A stretch of DNA of 21,637 nucleotides. Source: a virus. The notes beneath the pieces were generated by a model. It worked only from the letters and a program-made list of their open reading frames with translations, was not told the origin of the DNA and did no database searches. The DNA is taken from positions 1-21,637 of IMG/VR virus record IMGVR_UViG_3300025846_000042; one strand, 5' to 3'. The position numbers and the translations under genes are program-made. Of the stretch, positions 14,611-21,494 are shown in pieces (position 1 is the first letter of the stretch; each line of letters starts with the position of its first letter).

Positions 14611-14787
14611 ATGAAAGATGCGATTCAGCGTTATCTGCCAAACTCTCAGGAATTGCCTTATATCGTCTTACAGTGGATGAAAGGCAATTACGATGCTTCG
14701 AAAATGACAGCGACGGAGTATTGTCAGAAATATGAAGAAGCCATGTCTCAGATCCGTGATAGCTTTCCACCAAGCAGAGTCATTTAA
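14611..14787 (+). CDS. Small rightward protein (58 aa)
   Basis: I start at the ATG 14611, ten bases after AAAGGAG; the longer frame from 14554 would begin inside the promoter. The protein (MKDAIQRYLPNSQELPYIVL, YCQKYEEAMSQIRDSFPP) is helical with no cysteine cluster or membrane segment. The stop overlaps by three bases the stop of the leftward 49-residue gene. Function unknown. Confidence 0.68.
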   Translation: MKDAIQRYLPNSQELPYIVLQWMKGNYDASKMTATEYCQKYEEAMSQIRDSFPPSRVI

Positions 14788-14933
14788 ACGCGGTTACTGA
14801 AAATCGAGGATGCAACGCTTGCCATAGCTACCAACTCTGCGGGTGTTGCGTTTTCCTTTTTTGCGATTCTGTTCACAAAATCGACAAGGGCATTTGTAAT
14901 GTTTAATTTTTCTTCCGATATTTCTTTTGGCAT
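14784..14933 (-). CDS. Small leftward protein (49 aa)
   Basis: A 49-codon gene with a strong GGAAGGAGAAAGACC site before its ATG at 14933. It reads MPKEISEEKLNITNALVDFV and ends PAELVAMASVASSIFSNRV, two helices with an alanine-rich second one. The stop codon interleaves with the stop of the rightward 58-residue gene. No family recognised. Confidence 0.65.
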   Translation of the reverse strand: MPKEISEEKLNITNALVDFVNRIAKKENATPAELVAMASVASSIFSNRV

Positions 14934-14956
14934 GGTCTTTCTCCTTCCTGCCCTCT

Positions 14957-15439
14957 TCAGGGCGTCTTTCTATCTAGTGCAACAACCAGCTCGTCACGTA
15001 AGTGAGCAAGCTGATCGAGCCATTTAATGACTTCTACAGCATCCGGTACATCCTCGCCTGAAAGGACACCATCTTTTGCTGCTTCGATAAGGTTCTTTGC
15101 ATATTCCTCTGATTTGGACAAGAGGCTCACAGTATTAAGGGCGATCCCCTCTATGCACATGTTCTGTACCGGCTGCACGCCGCGAGCCTTGCCAAGAGGG
15201 CAGTCAGTCGAACAGTAATGCGTGATAAGCTCCGGCGCGTTGTAGAGTTCAGCCATTGAAAGGACTGTGTTACTGTCCGGAGTAGAAACTCCCGTCTCAA
15301 TTTCCCAGAGCGTTCTTCGACCAATGAACAACAGATCAAAGGTCGTATCCATACTGGAAAACAATGAATTGTATGCCGATGCACGTATTCGTGCGTTTCT
15401 GTACACATTAATATGTGTGTTCTTGCTTGTGATGCTCAC
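14957..15439 (-). CDS. XRE-type regulator with cysteine motif (160 aa)
   Basis: GTG start with GGAGGAATAAAT upstream. Residues about 10-75 form a lambda-repressor-like helix-turn-helix (RRTLWEIETGVSTPDSNTVL, MAELYNAPELI), followed by HYCSTDCPLG, a CxxxC motif characteristic of a family of clostridial phage regulators. The C-terminal half is helical and acidic. It probably acts as a second regulator of the early region, distinct from the 17240 repressor. A dyad (15473-15489) lies in its leader. Confidence 0.8.
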   Translation of the reverse strand: MSITSKNTHINVYRNARIRASAYNSLFSSMDTTFDLLFIGRRTLWEIETGVSTPDSNTVLSMAELYNAPELITHYCSTDCPLGKARGVQPVQNMCIEGIALNTVSLLSKSEEYAKNLIEAAKDGVLSGEDVPDAVEVIKWLDQLAHLRDELVVALDRKTP

Positions 15440-15472
15440 ATTTATTCCTCCATTTTTACGTACAATATGCGT

Positions 15473-15489
15473 ATATCCACACCGGATAT
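15473..15489. promoter_or_regulatory. Operator-like dyad ATATCC-N5-GGATAT
   Basis: Perfect 6-bp inverted repeat with a 5-base centre, 34 bases upstream of the GTG start of the XRE-type regulator at 15439, where a promoter and operator would be expected. Autoregulation is possible but not shown. Confidence 0.4.
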
Positions 15490-15518
15490 TCGCGGACCTT
15501 GAAAATTTAATAAGGGGA

Positions 15519-15695
15519 TTAAGCAGATTGGTCTTTGCCCAAAAGGGCAGTCAGCGCGGACTCTGTGATCCGGTAAAATCCGTTCGGCAGCTTAATACCG
15601 GCGATTTTGCCGGTTCGCAGCCACGATCTGACAGTTGCGTCCTCGACTTTCAAATGCTCGGCAACCTCGCCAGTTGTATATAATTTTTCAGACAT
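15519..15695 (-). CDS. Excisionase-like MerR/HTH_17 protein (58 aa)
   Basis: I start at ATG 15695 (MSEKLYTTGEVAEHLKVEDA) because GGGAGGTGAGAAGT precedes it. The whole protein is one winged helix-turn-helix of the excisionase/HTH_17 type: TTGEVAEHLKV, then TVRSWLRTGKIAGIKLPNGF and YRITESAL. It may direct excision with the integrase at 20349, although it is 5 kb away, or act as a small transcription regulator. It heads a leftward pair with the XRE-type gene and is divergent from the 15806 gene. Confidence 0.82.
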   Translation of the reverse strand: MSEKLYTTGEVAEHLKVEDATVRSWLRTGKIAGIKLPNGFYRITESALTALLGKDQSA

Positions 15696-15757
15696 ACTTC
15701 TCACCTCCCTTCATTGCGTATTTGCGCATATTTTGGTATGCTTCTGTGTATATGTGT

Positions 15758-15771
15758 GTTTACATGTAAAC
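15758..15771. promoter_or_regulatory. Perfect 14-bp palindrome, probable operator
   Basis: GTTTACATGTAAAC is its own reverse complement. It lies between the divergent excisionase-like gene and the 15806 gene and overlaps a TTTACA hexamer (15759-15764) that could be the -35 of a rightward promoter (17 bases, then TGTATA at 15782). The core TTTACAT recurs in the dyad at 17168. Confidence 0.6.
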
Positions 15772-15805
15772 GAGTATTGAATGTATAAGTGGGGGTGATT
15801 TTGAA

Positions 15806-16396
15806 ATGTTTAGTCCATACAAAGCATTACTCCAGCGTATGGGGCAACCATATTCAATAGAAAGAGGCGGAATTGCAATTCAGGAATGTAGGGGCCTTCA
15901 AAACCGAGAAACGACTACAAAACGAAGATATGTTGGTTTTCCGGTGGAAACAGATATTAAGCCAAATGATTGGATTATTAACTCAACTGGAGAACGATTA
16001 ATCATCGAAGATACGCATGTAACATACTTCCAGTCCGAACCTTCCGAATTACAAGCTTTTTACTTAACAGAAGTTGAACACAATAATCAAAAGTCTCAAT
16101 ACTCCACTTTTCATATCGAAAATGCTTATGGATCTGTGATTGGGAACCAATCTCACTTCTCTTTGAATTACAGCGCCTCGATCCAACAAATGAACGATCA
16201 AATTGAAAAATCCGACTCACCGGATAAAGATGATCTTAAAAAAATAACCGCACTTCTTGAAATGGTAGTAAATAATCAGGTTCCCGTTTCTAAAGGTCTC
16301 TTTTCAAAATTCTCTGCTGTAATGGAGCGAAACTCTTGGATATCGAGTGCGATAGCATCAACACTTATGGGTTGGATGACAACTCAATTGCATTGA
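15806..16396 (+). CDS. Lysogeny-region protein of unknown function with hydrophobic C-terminus (196 aa)
   Basis: Rightward gene with GGGGGTGATTTTGAA before its ATG. Residues 1-90 (MFSPYKALLQRMGQPYSIER, GFPVETDIKPNDWIINSTGE) resemble a small beta barrel such as a phage head-tail-type or OB-like fold. Residues 105-120 (AYGSVIGNQSHFSLN) are Gly/Asn-rich strands. The C-terminus is an amphipathic helix (ITALLEMVVNNQVPVSKGLF) followed by SSAIASTLMGWMTTQL, which may touch membrane. I believe similar proteins recur in Firmicute mobile elements, but no function is known to me. Its stop region overlaps 32 bases of the convergent small gene. An operator-like palindrome controls its promoter region. Confidence 0.75.
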   Translation: MFSPYKALLQRMGQPYSIERGGIAIQECRGLQNRETTTKRRYVGFPVETDIKPNDWIINSTGERLIIEDTHVTYFQSEPSELQAFYLTEVEHNNQKSQYSTFHIENAYGSVIGNQSHFSLNYSASIQQMNDQIEKSDSPDKDDLKKITALLEMVVNNQVPVSKGLFSKFSAVMERNSWISSAIASTLMGWMTTQLH

Positions 16397-16532
16397 CCGA
16401 AGATTGAAATTTTATTCTGATTTCGATTTCTCCTGAAGATGCAATAAGCTTGAAGCCCAAAACATTGGGAATCTCTTGACCGTTTATCTCCAGAAGACTT
16501 TTTTCATCAAGAGTTGAATATCTTATATCCAT
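16365..16532 (-). CDS. Small beta-rich protein, copy A (55 aa)
   Basis: I start at ATG 16532, behind AAAGGAGATGGACC. The 55 residues (LLEINGQEIPNVLGFKLIAS, EIEIRIKFQS) predict alternating strands. The pattern LxINGxEIxNVxxFxL followed by EIEIRIKF matches that of the leftward gene at 17116, suggesting paralogues. It is convergent with and overlaps the 15806 gene. It resembles short phage proteins of unknown function. Confidence 0.65.
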   Translation of the reverse strand: MDIRYSTLDEKSLLEINGQEIPNVLGFKLIASSGEIEIRIKFQSSVNAIELSSNP

Positions 16533-16603
16533 GGTCCATCTCCTTTCTGTCATTACTGGGTCCTGAGTTGTCAAGGTGCGAGTTGAATTGAAAGGGGGTT
16601 CGT

Positions 16604-16978
16604 ATGAAACTTGATCCTGATTGTGTTCGTGACGTACTTATTGAAATTGAAGTAAAGAGCAAAGTTGGCGATATACTGATGTTTCCGAGTGATTCTGAAT
16701 TGTTGCCAAAGTATGGAAGGGATAAACTGGAATATCATCTTCGTCAATGCGTATGGAATGGGTTCGTTAAAATATACGATGATGGCATTCAGGCAAATGG
16801 TGATTATCAAGTGAAGGACTTAGCGCCGCCGGCTCATGCATTTTTAGCCAACATTCGATCTGATACGATTTGGAAGAAAACGAAAGAGGCGGCGAATAAA
16901 GTTGGGTCGATGTCTCTTGATGTTCTTATCAGAATCGCCGCACAGATAGTTGTCGGATTGATCAAGGGTAATGCCTGA
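16604..16978 (+). CDS. DUF2513-family protein (124 aa)
   Basis: Rightward gene with AAAGGGGG before its ATG. The start MKLDPDCVRDVLIEIE, the central YHLRQCVWNGFVKI and the end HAFLANIRSDTIWKKTKEAA, then VGSMSLDVLIRIAAQIVVGL, match DUF2513, a family common in lysogeny regions of Firmicute prophages. The fold looks like a winged helix with a hydrophobic C-terminal helix. Biochemical function is unknown. It is overlapped at its 3' end by 135 bases of the leftward 17116 gene. Confidence 0.88.
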   Translation: MKLDPDCVRDVLIEIEVKSKVGDILMFPSDSELLPKYGRDKLEYHLRQCVWNGFVKIYDDGIQANGDYQVKDLAPPAHAFLANIRSDTIWKKTKEAANKVGSMSLDVLIRIAAQIVVGLIKGNA

Positions 16979-17116
16979 ATTAATCGTGAGCCTTATGATT
17001 AATGTTGCAAAATGATCTTCAACGTTGGTGATCTCATATTTTGTGACATGCTCGAGTTCAATATCGCCAACAAAGAAATGTCCGTCCTTTATGGTTAGTT
17101 GTTTTGGTTGTGACAT
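16844..17116 (-). CDS. Small beta-rich protein, copy B, with antisense tail (90 aa)
   Basis: I start at ATG 17116 (MSQPKQLTIKDGHFFVGDIE), behind AAAGGAGAAAGACC, the first leftward gene after the switch promoter. Residues 8-52 repeat the strand pattern of the 16532 gene (FVGDIELEHVTKYEI, then FATLIIRLTI). From about residue 55 the frame runs 135 bases antisense into the DUF2513 gene as a basic tail (NFIRRLFRFLPNRIR) because no earlier stop exists. Its position is that of a cro gene, but it has no helix-turn-helix. The tail may be real or tolerated read-through. Confidence 0.6.
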   Translation of the reverse strand: MSQPKQLTIKDGHFFVGDIELEHVTKYEITNVEDHFATLIIRLTINSGITLDQSDNYLCGDSDKNIKRHRPNFIRRLFRFLPNRIRSNVG

Positions 17117-17167
17117 GGTCTTTCTCCTTTCTGGTTCGGTTGGGTCTGGTTGTGTCGCAACCACTTA

Positions 17168-17181
17168 TGTATGTAAATACA
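17168..17181. promoter_or_regulatory. Operator-like dyad TGTAT-N4-ATACA
   Basis: Perfect 5-bp inverted repeat touching the -10 of the leftward switch promoter. On the minus strand its centre gives TTTACAT, shared with the 15758 palindrome. Probable binding site of the XRE repressor at 17240. Confidence 0.5.
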
Positions 17182-17209
17182 CTCTATCACCCTTGTTTGT
17201 ATGTGTCAA
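17181..17209 (-). promoter_or_regulatory. Leftward switch promoter (early/lytic)
   Basis: On the minus strand a consensus TTGACA, 17 bases, then TAGAGT. It lies between the rightward repressor and the leftward 17116 gene, the place of the main lytic promoter. Dyads cover both elements (17168-17181 and 17202-17213), so repression by the XRE protein is likely. Confidence 0.7.
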
Positions 17210-17213
17210 CACA
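17202..17213. promoter_or_regulatory. Operator-like dyad TGTGT-CA-ACACA
   Basis: Perfect 5-bp inverted repeat centred on the -35 of the leftward switch promoter. Its half-site differs from the TGTAT of the 17168 dyad by one base. Confidence 0.45.
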
Positions 17214-17239
17214 GTTCTGTGTATATTTTGGAGGGTTTT

Positions 17240-17617
17240 ATGGACAGTTTTGATGAACGCCTAAGAAAGCTGCGAGCAGAAAAAAGACTAAAGCAGCTGG
17301 ATGTTGCAAAAGCGGTTGGAATTAGCATTGGAGCTTACCAACGATATGAGTATGGAGAGCTAAAACCAAAGCAAGGAAACGAAAAAGCAATCGCTGATTT
17401 CTTCAACGTCTCCGTCGAATACCTCCGCGGTGAGACCGACGACCGCGGTGACGGCTTTGAAATCCACGCACATAGAGACCCTACCGTTACTGGCATGGAT
17501 CTGGATCAGGCGCTGGGGTTAGTTACTCAGCTGGAAAAGTTGTCAAAGCTCCATGATGATGGTAAGCTGACAGACGAAGAATATTCCATATTGAAGAGTA
17601 AAATTATTAGAGGGTAA
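17240..17617 (+). CDS. XRE-family lysogeny repressor with SHOCT-like tail (125 aa)
   Basis: Probable master repressor of the prophage. I use ATG 17240, four bases after GGAGGG. Residues 5-65 are a canonical XRE helix-turn-helix (LRKLRAEKRLKQLDVAKAVG, SIGAYQRYEYGELKP, FFNVSVEYLRGETDD). The C-terminus (LEKLSKLHDDGKLTDEEYSI) fits the short SHOCT oligomerisation domain. There is no peptidase domain, so inactivation would be by antirepressor or by ImmA-type cleavage rather than RecA self-cleavage. The divergent leftward promoter and its dyads lie directly upstream. It is followed after four bases by the zinc-ribbon gene. Confidence 0.92.
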   Translation: MDSFDERLRKLRAEKRLKQLDVAKAVGISIGAYQRYEYGELKPKQGNEKAIADFFNVSVEYLRGETDDRGDGFEIHAHRDPTVTGMDLDQALGLVTQLEKLSKLHDDGKLTDEEYSILKSKIIRG

Positions 17618-17621
17618 ATTT

Positions 17622-18128
17622 ATGATTAAGTGCCCCGTATGCCAGACCGAAAATACAGACGATACAAGGTTTTGCAAGGGTTGCGGCATCAAAATATCGG
17701 CTGCTTTAGAAGCAGCTCGCCGGGTCAAACTTAACCCTATTCAGTGCCCTGCTTGCAATTCTGAAAATTCATCAGATACTGTTTTTTGTAAGAAGTGTGG
17801 TTTACAGATAGCAGAAAATATTGAATACAATCCGAGTCACGCGATTGCATTGATCAGATGCCCGAAGTGCGGGAATACAAACCCATCTGGCACAAGGTAT
17901 TGTGGGGTATGCAGCCAGCCGTTGACTCAAGAAGCGGCTGATCAACTACAAAGAAACCAAGTTCCTGCTCGAGCAGTACCAGCGTATAGAAGAACTCATC
18001 CCGCTGTTGTACTGTTGACAATAATTCTTGTAATAATTGCGCTTGCTATTTGGTTACCTACGGTTAGATGTTCAATTCCTTTTACCGTCACAGTTACACC
18101 ATCTGCCGTGACAAGTGGGAACAATTAA
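17622..18128 (+). CDS. Triple zinc-ribbon single-pass membrane protein (168 aa)
   Basis: Starts four bases after the repressor stop with AGAGGG upstream, so it is co-transcribed with the repressor and made in lysogens. Three zinc ribbons follow each other: C4/C7/C18/C21, C42/C45/C56/C59 and C80/C83/C94/C97. A basic linker leads to a transmembrane helix at about 127-146 (VVLLTIILVIIALAIWL) and a 20-residue polar tail rich in Thr/Ser/Val, probably outside. Zinc-ribbon/membrane proteins of this plan are often sensors or adaptors. What it binds is unknown. Its neighbour 18235 is a TerB_N-like protein, so they may work together. Confidence 0.85.
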   Translation: MIKCPVCQTENTDDTRFCKGCGIKISAALEAARRVKLNPIQCPACNSENSSDTVFCKKCGLQIAENIEYNPSHAIALIRCPKCGNTNPSGTRYCGVCSQPLTQEAADQLQRNQVPARAVPAYRRTHPAVVLLTIILVIIALAIWLPTVRCSIPFTVTVTPSAVTSGNN

Positions 18129-18234
18129 TCCGGCTAAAAGTTTTGAGATCACAAACTAGACTGTATTCTATCGACCCACATCCTCTCCAATGAAGAACAA
18201 GCAAAGTTGAAGCAAAGAAACATGGGGTGACGAT

Positions 18235-19686
18235 ATGTTTTCTTTCTGGAAAAGAAAAAGTCCAGAAGCAAGGATGATTGAAGGAGCTACCAACTTTCTT
18301 AAACAAGGAAAGTATGATCACGCATATCGTTTGGTTGCGCTCTGTTGGATAAAAAGCAAGAATCACTCACTCTATGATTGGAAAAGTGCCTATAAAAACG
18401 GTATACCGGAAAAATATATTAAGGCATCTGTTGAATTTATTAGTTCTTCGGCTGAAACAATTTTCTTAGATCCTGCAATAAGGCAACAGATCCCAGATAT
18501 TGACATCTTCTGTCTCGTATCTTTGTATTCAGGAATCAGCCCTAGTGTATTTTGTCAGTTGCTTCATGAGAAATTTCCACAAACAATCACACTCTCACTA
18601 ACAAAATCAGTAGAGGCGTATTTAATAGAAGCGTGGAGCTATTACTCCAAACTCGTAAAAACAGACAAAGCGTTGGAGGGTAAACCAGACAAAAAGGAAT
18701 CCTCGGCGCATGACAAGGATAATGGTCACGATCTCGTGGCAAGCAATTCTTCACATGAAATCCGAGAAGGAATCAATATTCAAGATGTATTTATTAGCGC
18801 AGAAATTTTTCGATTGTTATGGTTTTCCGACGGGAAATATAAAAATTATTTTCCAAAAAAGACAAACGAGGAAGTCAATATTGGCGCGTTTTCAGTCACC
18901 TATACATACCTATCGAGTACTGAACCAAGTGCAATATCAATGAATTCTATCATCACAAAATGCAATATCCAAACTATTCCGATTCCTTCGTACTATCCTT
19001 CATATGAGGGGCTTACTTCACAGCAACGCTGGGTCTATTTGAATTTTTTACACAATCCGTTTACACCTACTGATATCGGGTACATTTTCATTTTTTATTA
19101 CGGTTTAGAACGACATCTTCTGGAAGGTAACTTTGATGAAGCTTTTAATTTTATACTGCGACTTAGGGATGTACACCCAAATAAATCGTTTCAGCAGTAT
19201 TCGGCCAACGCTTTAGTTATGTCTGCAATTTTGAATAATCGTCCAGATAAATTAACAGAATTTTTGCTTTCAATGGATAAAGAATATGAGATGACAATGA
19301 GTTTTAACACTCTTTTAATGGTTAAAGCATTCTCCGGTCAAGGAATAACAGCCGAGGAACTTGTAAAATTTCACAATAATTTTGATTTTACTAACAACAG
19401 ATATATTCGACAATTCCCCGAACTTTTCATTGAACAGTTAAGAAAAGAAATTCTGATTTCATATGATAGAAACTCAATACCAATGGATTTCAACGTGCAT
19501 GAAATGCCTCGGACACGACTTAGTGTGTATGCGAATTATTCTTTTGGAAATAGCTTGGTTTCGGTACCAGATTTCACAAGTCTTCATCAATTAAAGCGCA
19601 ACGCATTTCAAGCATTAAACATGGCTCACGAAAAGCTAAAAGTTGAACTCAGAGAAAAAAGAAAAGATATTGGTTCTGAAACTTAA
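18235..19686 (+). CDS. TerB_N-domain-like cargo protein (483 aa)
   Basis: Large, AT-rich gene unlike the surrounding phage genes in base composition, so probably acquired separately. Residues 1-140 are helical (TPR-like or alpha-solenoid look: FLKQGKYDHAYRLVALCWIK), 140-180 a charged linker. Residues about 245-400 match the TerB N-terminal domain pattern: IPSYYPSYEGLTSQQRWVYL, then TDIGYIFIFYYGLERHLLEG. TerB_N occurs in proteins tied to tellurite and stress-response (Ter) systems and to conflict-related loci. Start at ATG 18235 with GGGGTGA four bases upstream. It lies between repressor and ImmA and ends at its own terminator. A lysogen-expressed stress or anti-phage role is inference. Confidence 0.75.
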   Translation: MFSFWKRKSPEARMIEGATNFLKQGKYDHAYRLVALCWIKSKNHSLYDWKSAYKNGIPEKYIKASVEFISSSAETIFLDPAIRQQIPDIDIFCLVSLYSGISPSVFCQLLHEKFPQTITLSLTKSVEAYLIEAWSYYSKLVKTDKALEGKPDKKESSAHDKDNGHDLVASNSSHEIREGINIQDVFISAEIFRLLWFSDGKYKNYFPKKTNEEVNIGAFSVTYTYLSSTEPSAISMNSIITKCNIQTIPIPSYYPSYEGLTSQQRWVYLNFLHNPFTPTDIGYIFIFYYGLERHLLEGNFDEAFNFILRLRDVHPNKSFQQYSANALVMSAILNNRPDKLTEFLLSMDKEYEMTMSFNTLLMVKAFSGQGITAEELVKFHNNFDFTNNRYIRQFPELFIEQLRKEILISYDRNSIPMDFNVHEMPRTRLSVYANYSFGNSLVSVPDFTSLHQLKRNAFQALNMAHEKLKVELREKRKDIGSET

Positions 19687-19720
19687 CATACTTTTTTCTT
19701 TAAAGTACCACAACAAGGAC

Positions 19721-19756
19721 AGCATCCCCTAACTGACGTTGGAGGGTGCTTTTTTG
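19721..19756 (+). terminator. Rho-independent terminator after the cargo genes
   Basis: AGCATCC / GGGTGCT stem with one G-T pair, extended inside by CTAAC / GTTGG-type pairing around a TGAC loop, followed by TTTTTT. It ends the repressor, zinc-ribbon and TerB_N transcript. Confidence 0.85.
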
Positions 19757-19758
19757 TA

Positions 19759-19786
19759 TTGCTTTACACATGAAAGCGTATATAAT
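19759..19786 (+). promoter_or_regulatory. Promoter of the ImmA-integrase operon
   Basis: TTGCTT, 16 bases, then perfect TATAAT, starting right after the terminator and 56 bases before the ImmA start. It separates integrase expression from the repressor transcript. Confidence 0.7.
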
Positions 19787-19841
19787 CGAACTTACGTTCT
19801 GTTTATTAAGGTTCTGAATCGCATGACGCAGGAGGATTAAT

Positions 19842-20327
19842 ATGACACCATCTGAAATACTTGAGCAGGAAATGACAGATGTTGGAATGCAAGTAGTCGA
19901 TAGAGCCGTAGGCGGCTACAAGGGGCTTCTTGTTCGCAAGGATGGTCTCTCTTATGTCTTTGTCGATCCGAAGGCCACAAGGCGAGACAGAGCCACCATC
20001 CTGGCAGAAGAGTTCGGGCACTACAAGACAAGTGTCGGTGATACGGTCCGCGGATCAGATGACATCAGGATCCGACGAGCTGAAGAACGAGCCATGCGTG
20101 CTGCAGTCGATATGCTGGTCTGTCCGGAAGATGTTATCCAGGCAATTAAATCAGGTATCCGGAACTGGTACGAACTTTCAGAGGAGTTGGATCTACCTGA
20201 AAGTTTCTTACAGAAAGCAGTTGAGGTCTGGAAGAAGCAGTACGGCCCTGTGTATTGCACAAATGAAAACGGGGATGTGTTGTGGATGGAGCCGCTTTCC
20301 CTTCATGTCTTTGATCCAGAACTCTAA
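19842..20327 (+). CDS. ImmA/IrrE-type metallopeptidase with altered HExxH (161 aa)
   Basis: In Firmicute elements such as ICEBs1, ImmA cleaves the XRE repressor (ImmR) to trigger induction. Here residues 51-64 read ATILAEEFGHYKTS: the zinc motif is EExxH (E56, E57, H60), with Glu in place of the first His. The RRAEERAMRAAVDMLVCP helix carries the third-ligand Glu (E81/E82). The altered motif occurs in part of the family, and activity is uncertain. Length is typical. AGGAGG lies seven bases before the ATG. It is 22 bases upstream of the integrase gene and separated from the repressor by the cargo genes. Confidence 0.88.
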   Translation: MTPSEILEQEMTDVGMQVVDRAVGGYKGLLVRKDGLSYVFVDPKATRRDRATILAEEFGHYKTSVGDTVRGSDDIRIRRAEERAMRAAVDMLVCPEDVIQAIKSGIRNWYELSEELDLPESFLQKAVEVWKKQYGPVYCTNENGDVLWMEPLSLHVFDPEL

Positions 20328-20348
20328 AACATAAGGAGGAAAAATCAT

Positions 20349-21461
20349 ATGGCTAATGCAATTTGGAACGAAAAGGAAAAGCGCTGGGAGTTACGAGTCA
20401 CAAAAGACGGAAAGACTAAAAAATTTACATCAGTAAAATCTGGCCGCCCCGGGAAGCTCGAAGTCAACCGAAAACGGAATAACTGGGAGAGTGGTGAATT
20501 TGATCATGAAAATGCAAGACTGGATAAATGTTGGCAGCTGTTTTTAGACATGATTATCGATCGGAGAGGAAAAGAAAGCGAGACATACGTGCAAAATGAA
20601 ATGTATGGCCGCCTGCATATCCTTCCTATGCTCGGGAAGCATAAAGCCAATTCCATTACCCTAGATGAGTGGCAGCGCGTTATATCGACTGCCAGGCCGA
20701 AGGGCAAAAAGCGTAAAGACAACACGGTATATTATCAAACAAAAGAACTCTCAAAAAAATCGCTCATGAACCTCAAAGGTGCTATTCTTCTCTTCTGCAA
20801 ATTCGCCAAAGCAAGACACATGATTGAAGAAATACCGGATGAATTATATATTCCAGATAATGCCCCGACAATCGGAAAAGAAATCCTGCAGCCTGATCAG
20901 GTCAAGCGATTCCTTGAGCCAAGCGAAGAATGGTATATCAACTGCTTACGCTTTGAGGTTTTTACAGGCTTGCGTCCTGGTGAAGTACTCGGTCTCAAGA
21001 AGGAAGATTATATAGATGGTGTCATTACGATACGCCGGTCCCGGAATAATCGAAATAGGGAGACCACAGGAAAGAATAAAAATGCACGTAGGACAATGGT
21101 TCTGCAGAAACTGGCCAGAATAGAAATAGAACAGCAGCTGGCAAAATCCAAAGACCTCGAATCAGAATGGATCTTCTGTAATCGTTTCGGCGGTCCTGGC
21201 ACCCAGCACGGGGCTTATATGGGATGGCGGAGAATAGCAAAAGAAAGATCACTCTCCGGATCTCCGTATGGGCTGCGTCACACCTTCATCTCATTGTCCA
21301 AACGCAGCCTGTCAAAACAGGATATACAGGATTATGTAGGACACTCGTCCAGCATGGATACTTTCGGGGTCTATGGGCACGAAGTTGACGGCGAAATGCA
21401 GGAGACTGCGAGGATTCTTGACATCACATTTAAGCGACATTTGACACAGAAAAAACAATAA
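20349..21461 (+). CDS. int: Tyrosine-family integrase (370 aa)
   Basis: Catalyses integration and excision at the attachment site. Residues 1-50 are an arm-type DNA-binding domain (MANAIWNEKEKRWELRVTKD), 55-170 the SAM-like core-binding domain, 175-365 the catalytic domain. Catalytic residues are R209 (FTGLRPGE), R310 (PYGLRHTF), H332 (VGHSSS) and the nucleophile Y342 (FGVYGHE). In the second box Tyr307 stands where His is usual in HxxR. TAAGGAGG precedes the ATG. It lies next to the 3' end of tRNA-Gly, the classic position for a phage that integrates in a tRNA gene. Confidence 0.96.
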   Translation: MANAIWNEKEKRWELRVTKDGKTKKFTSVKSGRPGKLEVNRKRNNWESGEFDHENARLDKCWQLFLDMIIDRRGKESETYVQNEMYGRLHILPMLGKHKANSITLDEWQRVISTARPKGKKRKDNTVYYQTKELSKKSLMNLKGAILLFCKFAKARHMIEEIPDELYIPDNAPTIGKEILQPDQVKRFLEPSEEWYINCLRFEVFTGLRPGEVLGLKKEDYIDGVITIRRSRNNRNRETTGKNKNARRTMVLQKLARIEIEQQLAKSKDLESEWIFCNRFGGPGTQHGAYMGWRRIAKERSLSGSPYGLRHTFISLSKRSLSKQDIQDYVGHSSSMDTFGVYGHEVDGEMQETARILDITFKRHLTQKKQ

Positions 21462-21494
21462 TTTATTAAATCTTGTCCCGTCCGTTGTACCTCG

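Noticed and set aside
15403-15418. Inverted repeat ACACAT-TAAT-ATGTGT
   Set aside because: Inside the first codons of the XRE-type regulator. It could be an internal operator, but the composition is AT-rich and there is no matching site elsewhere.
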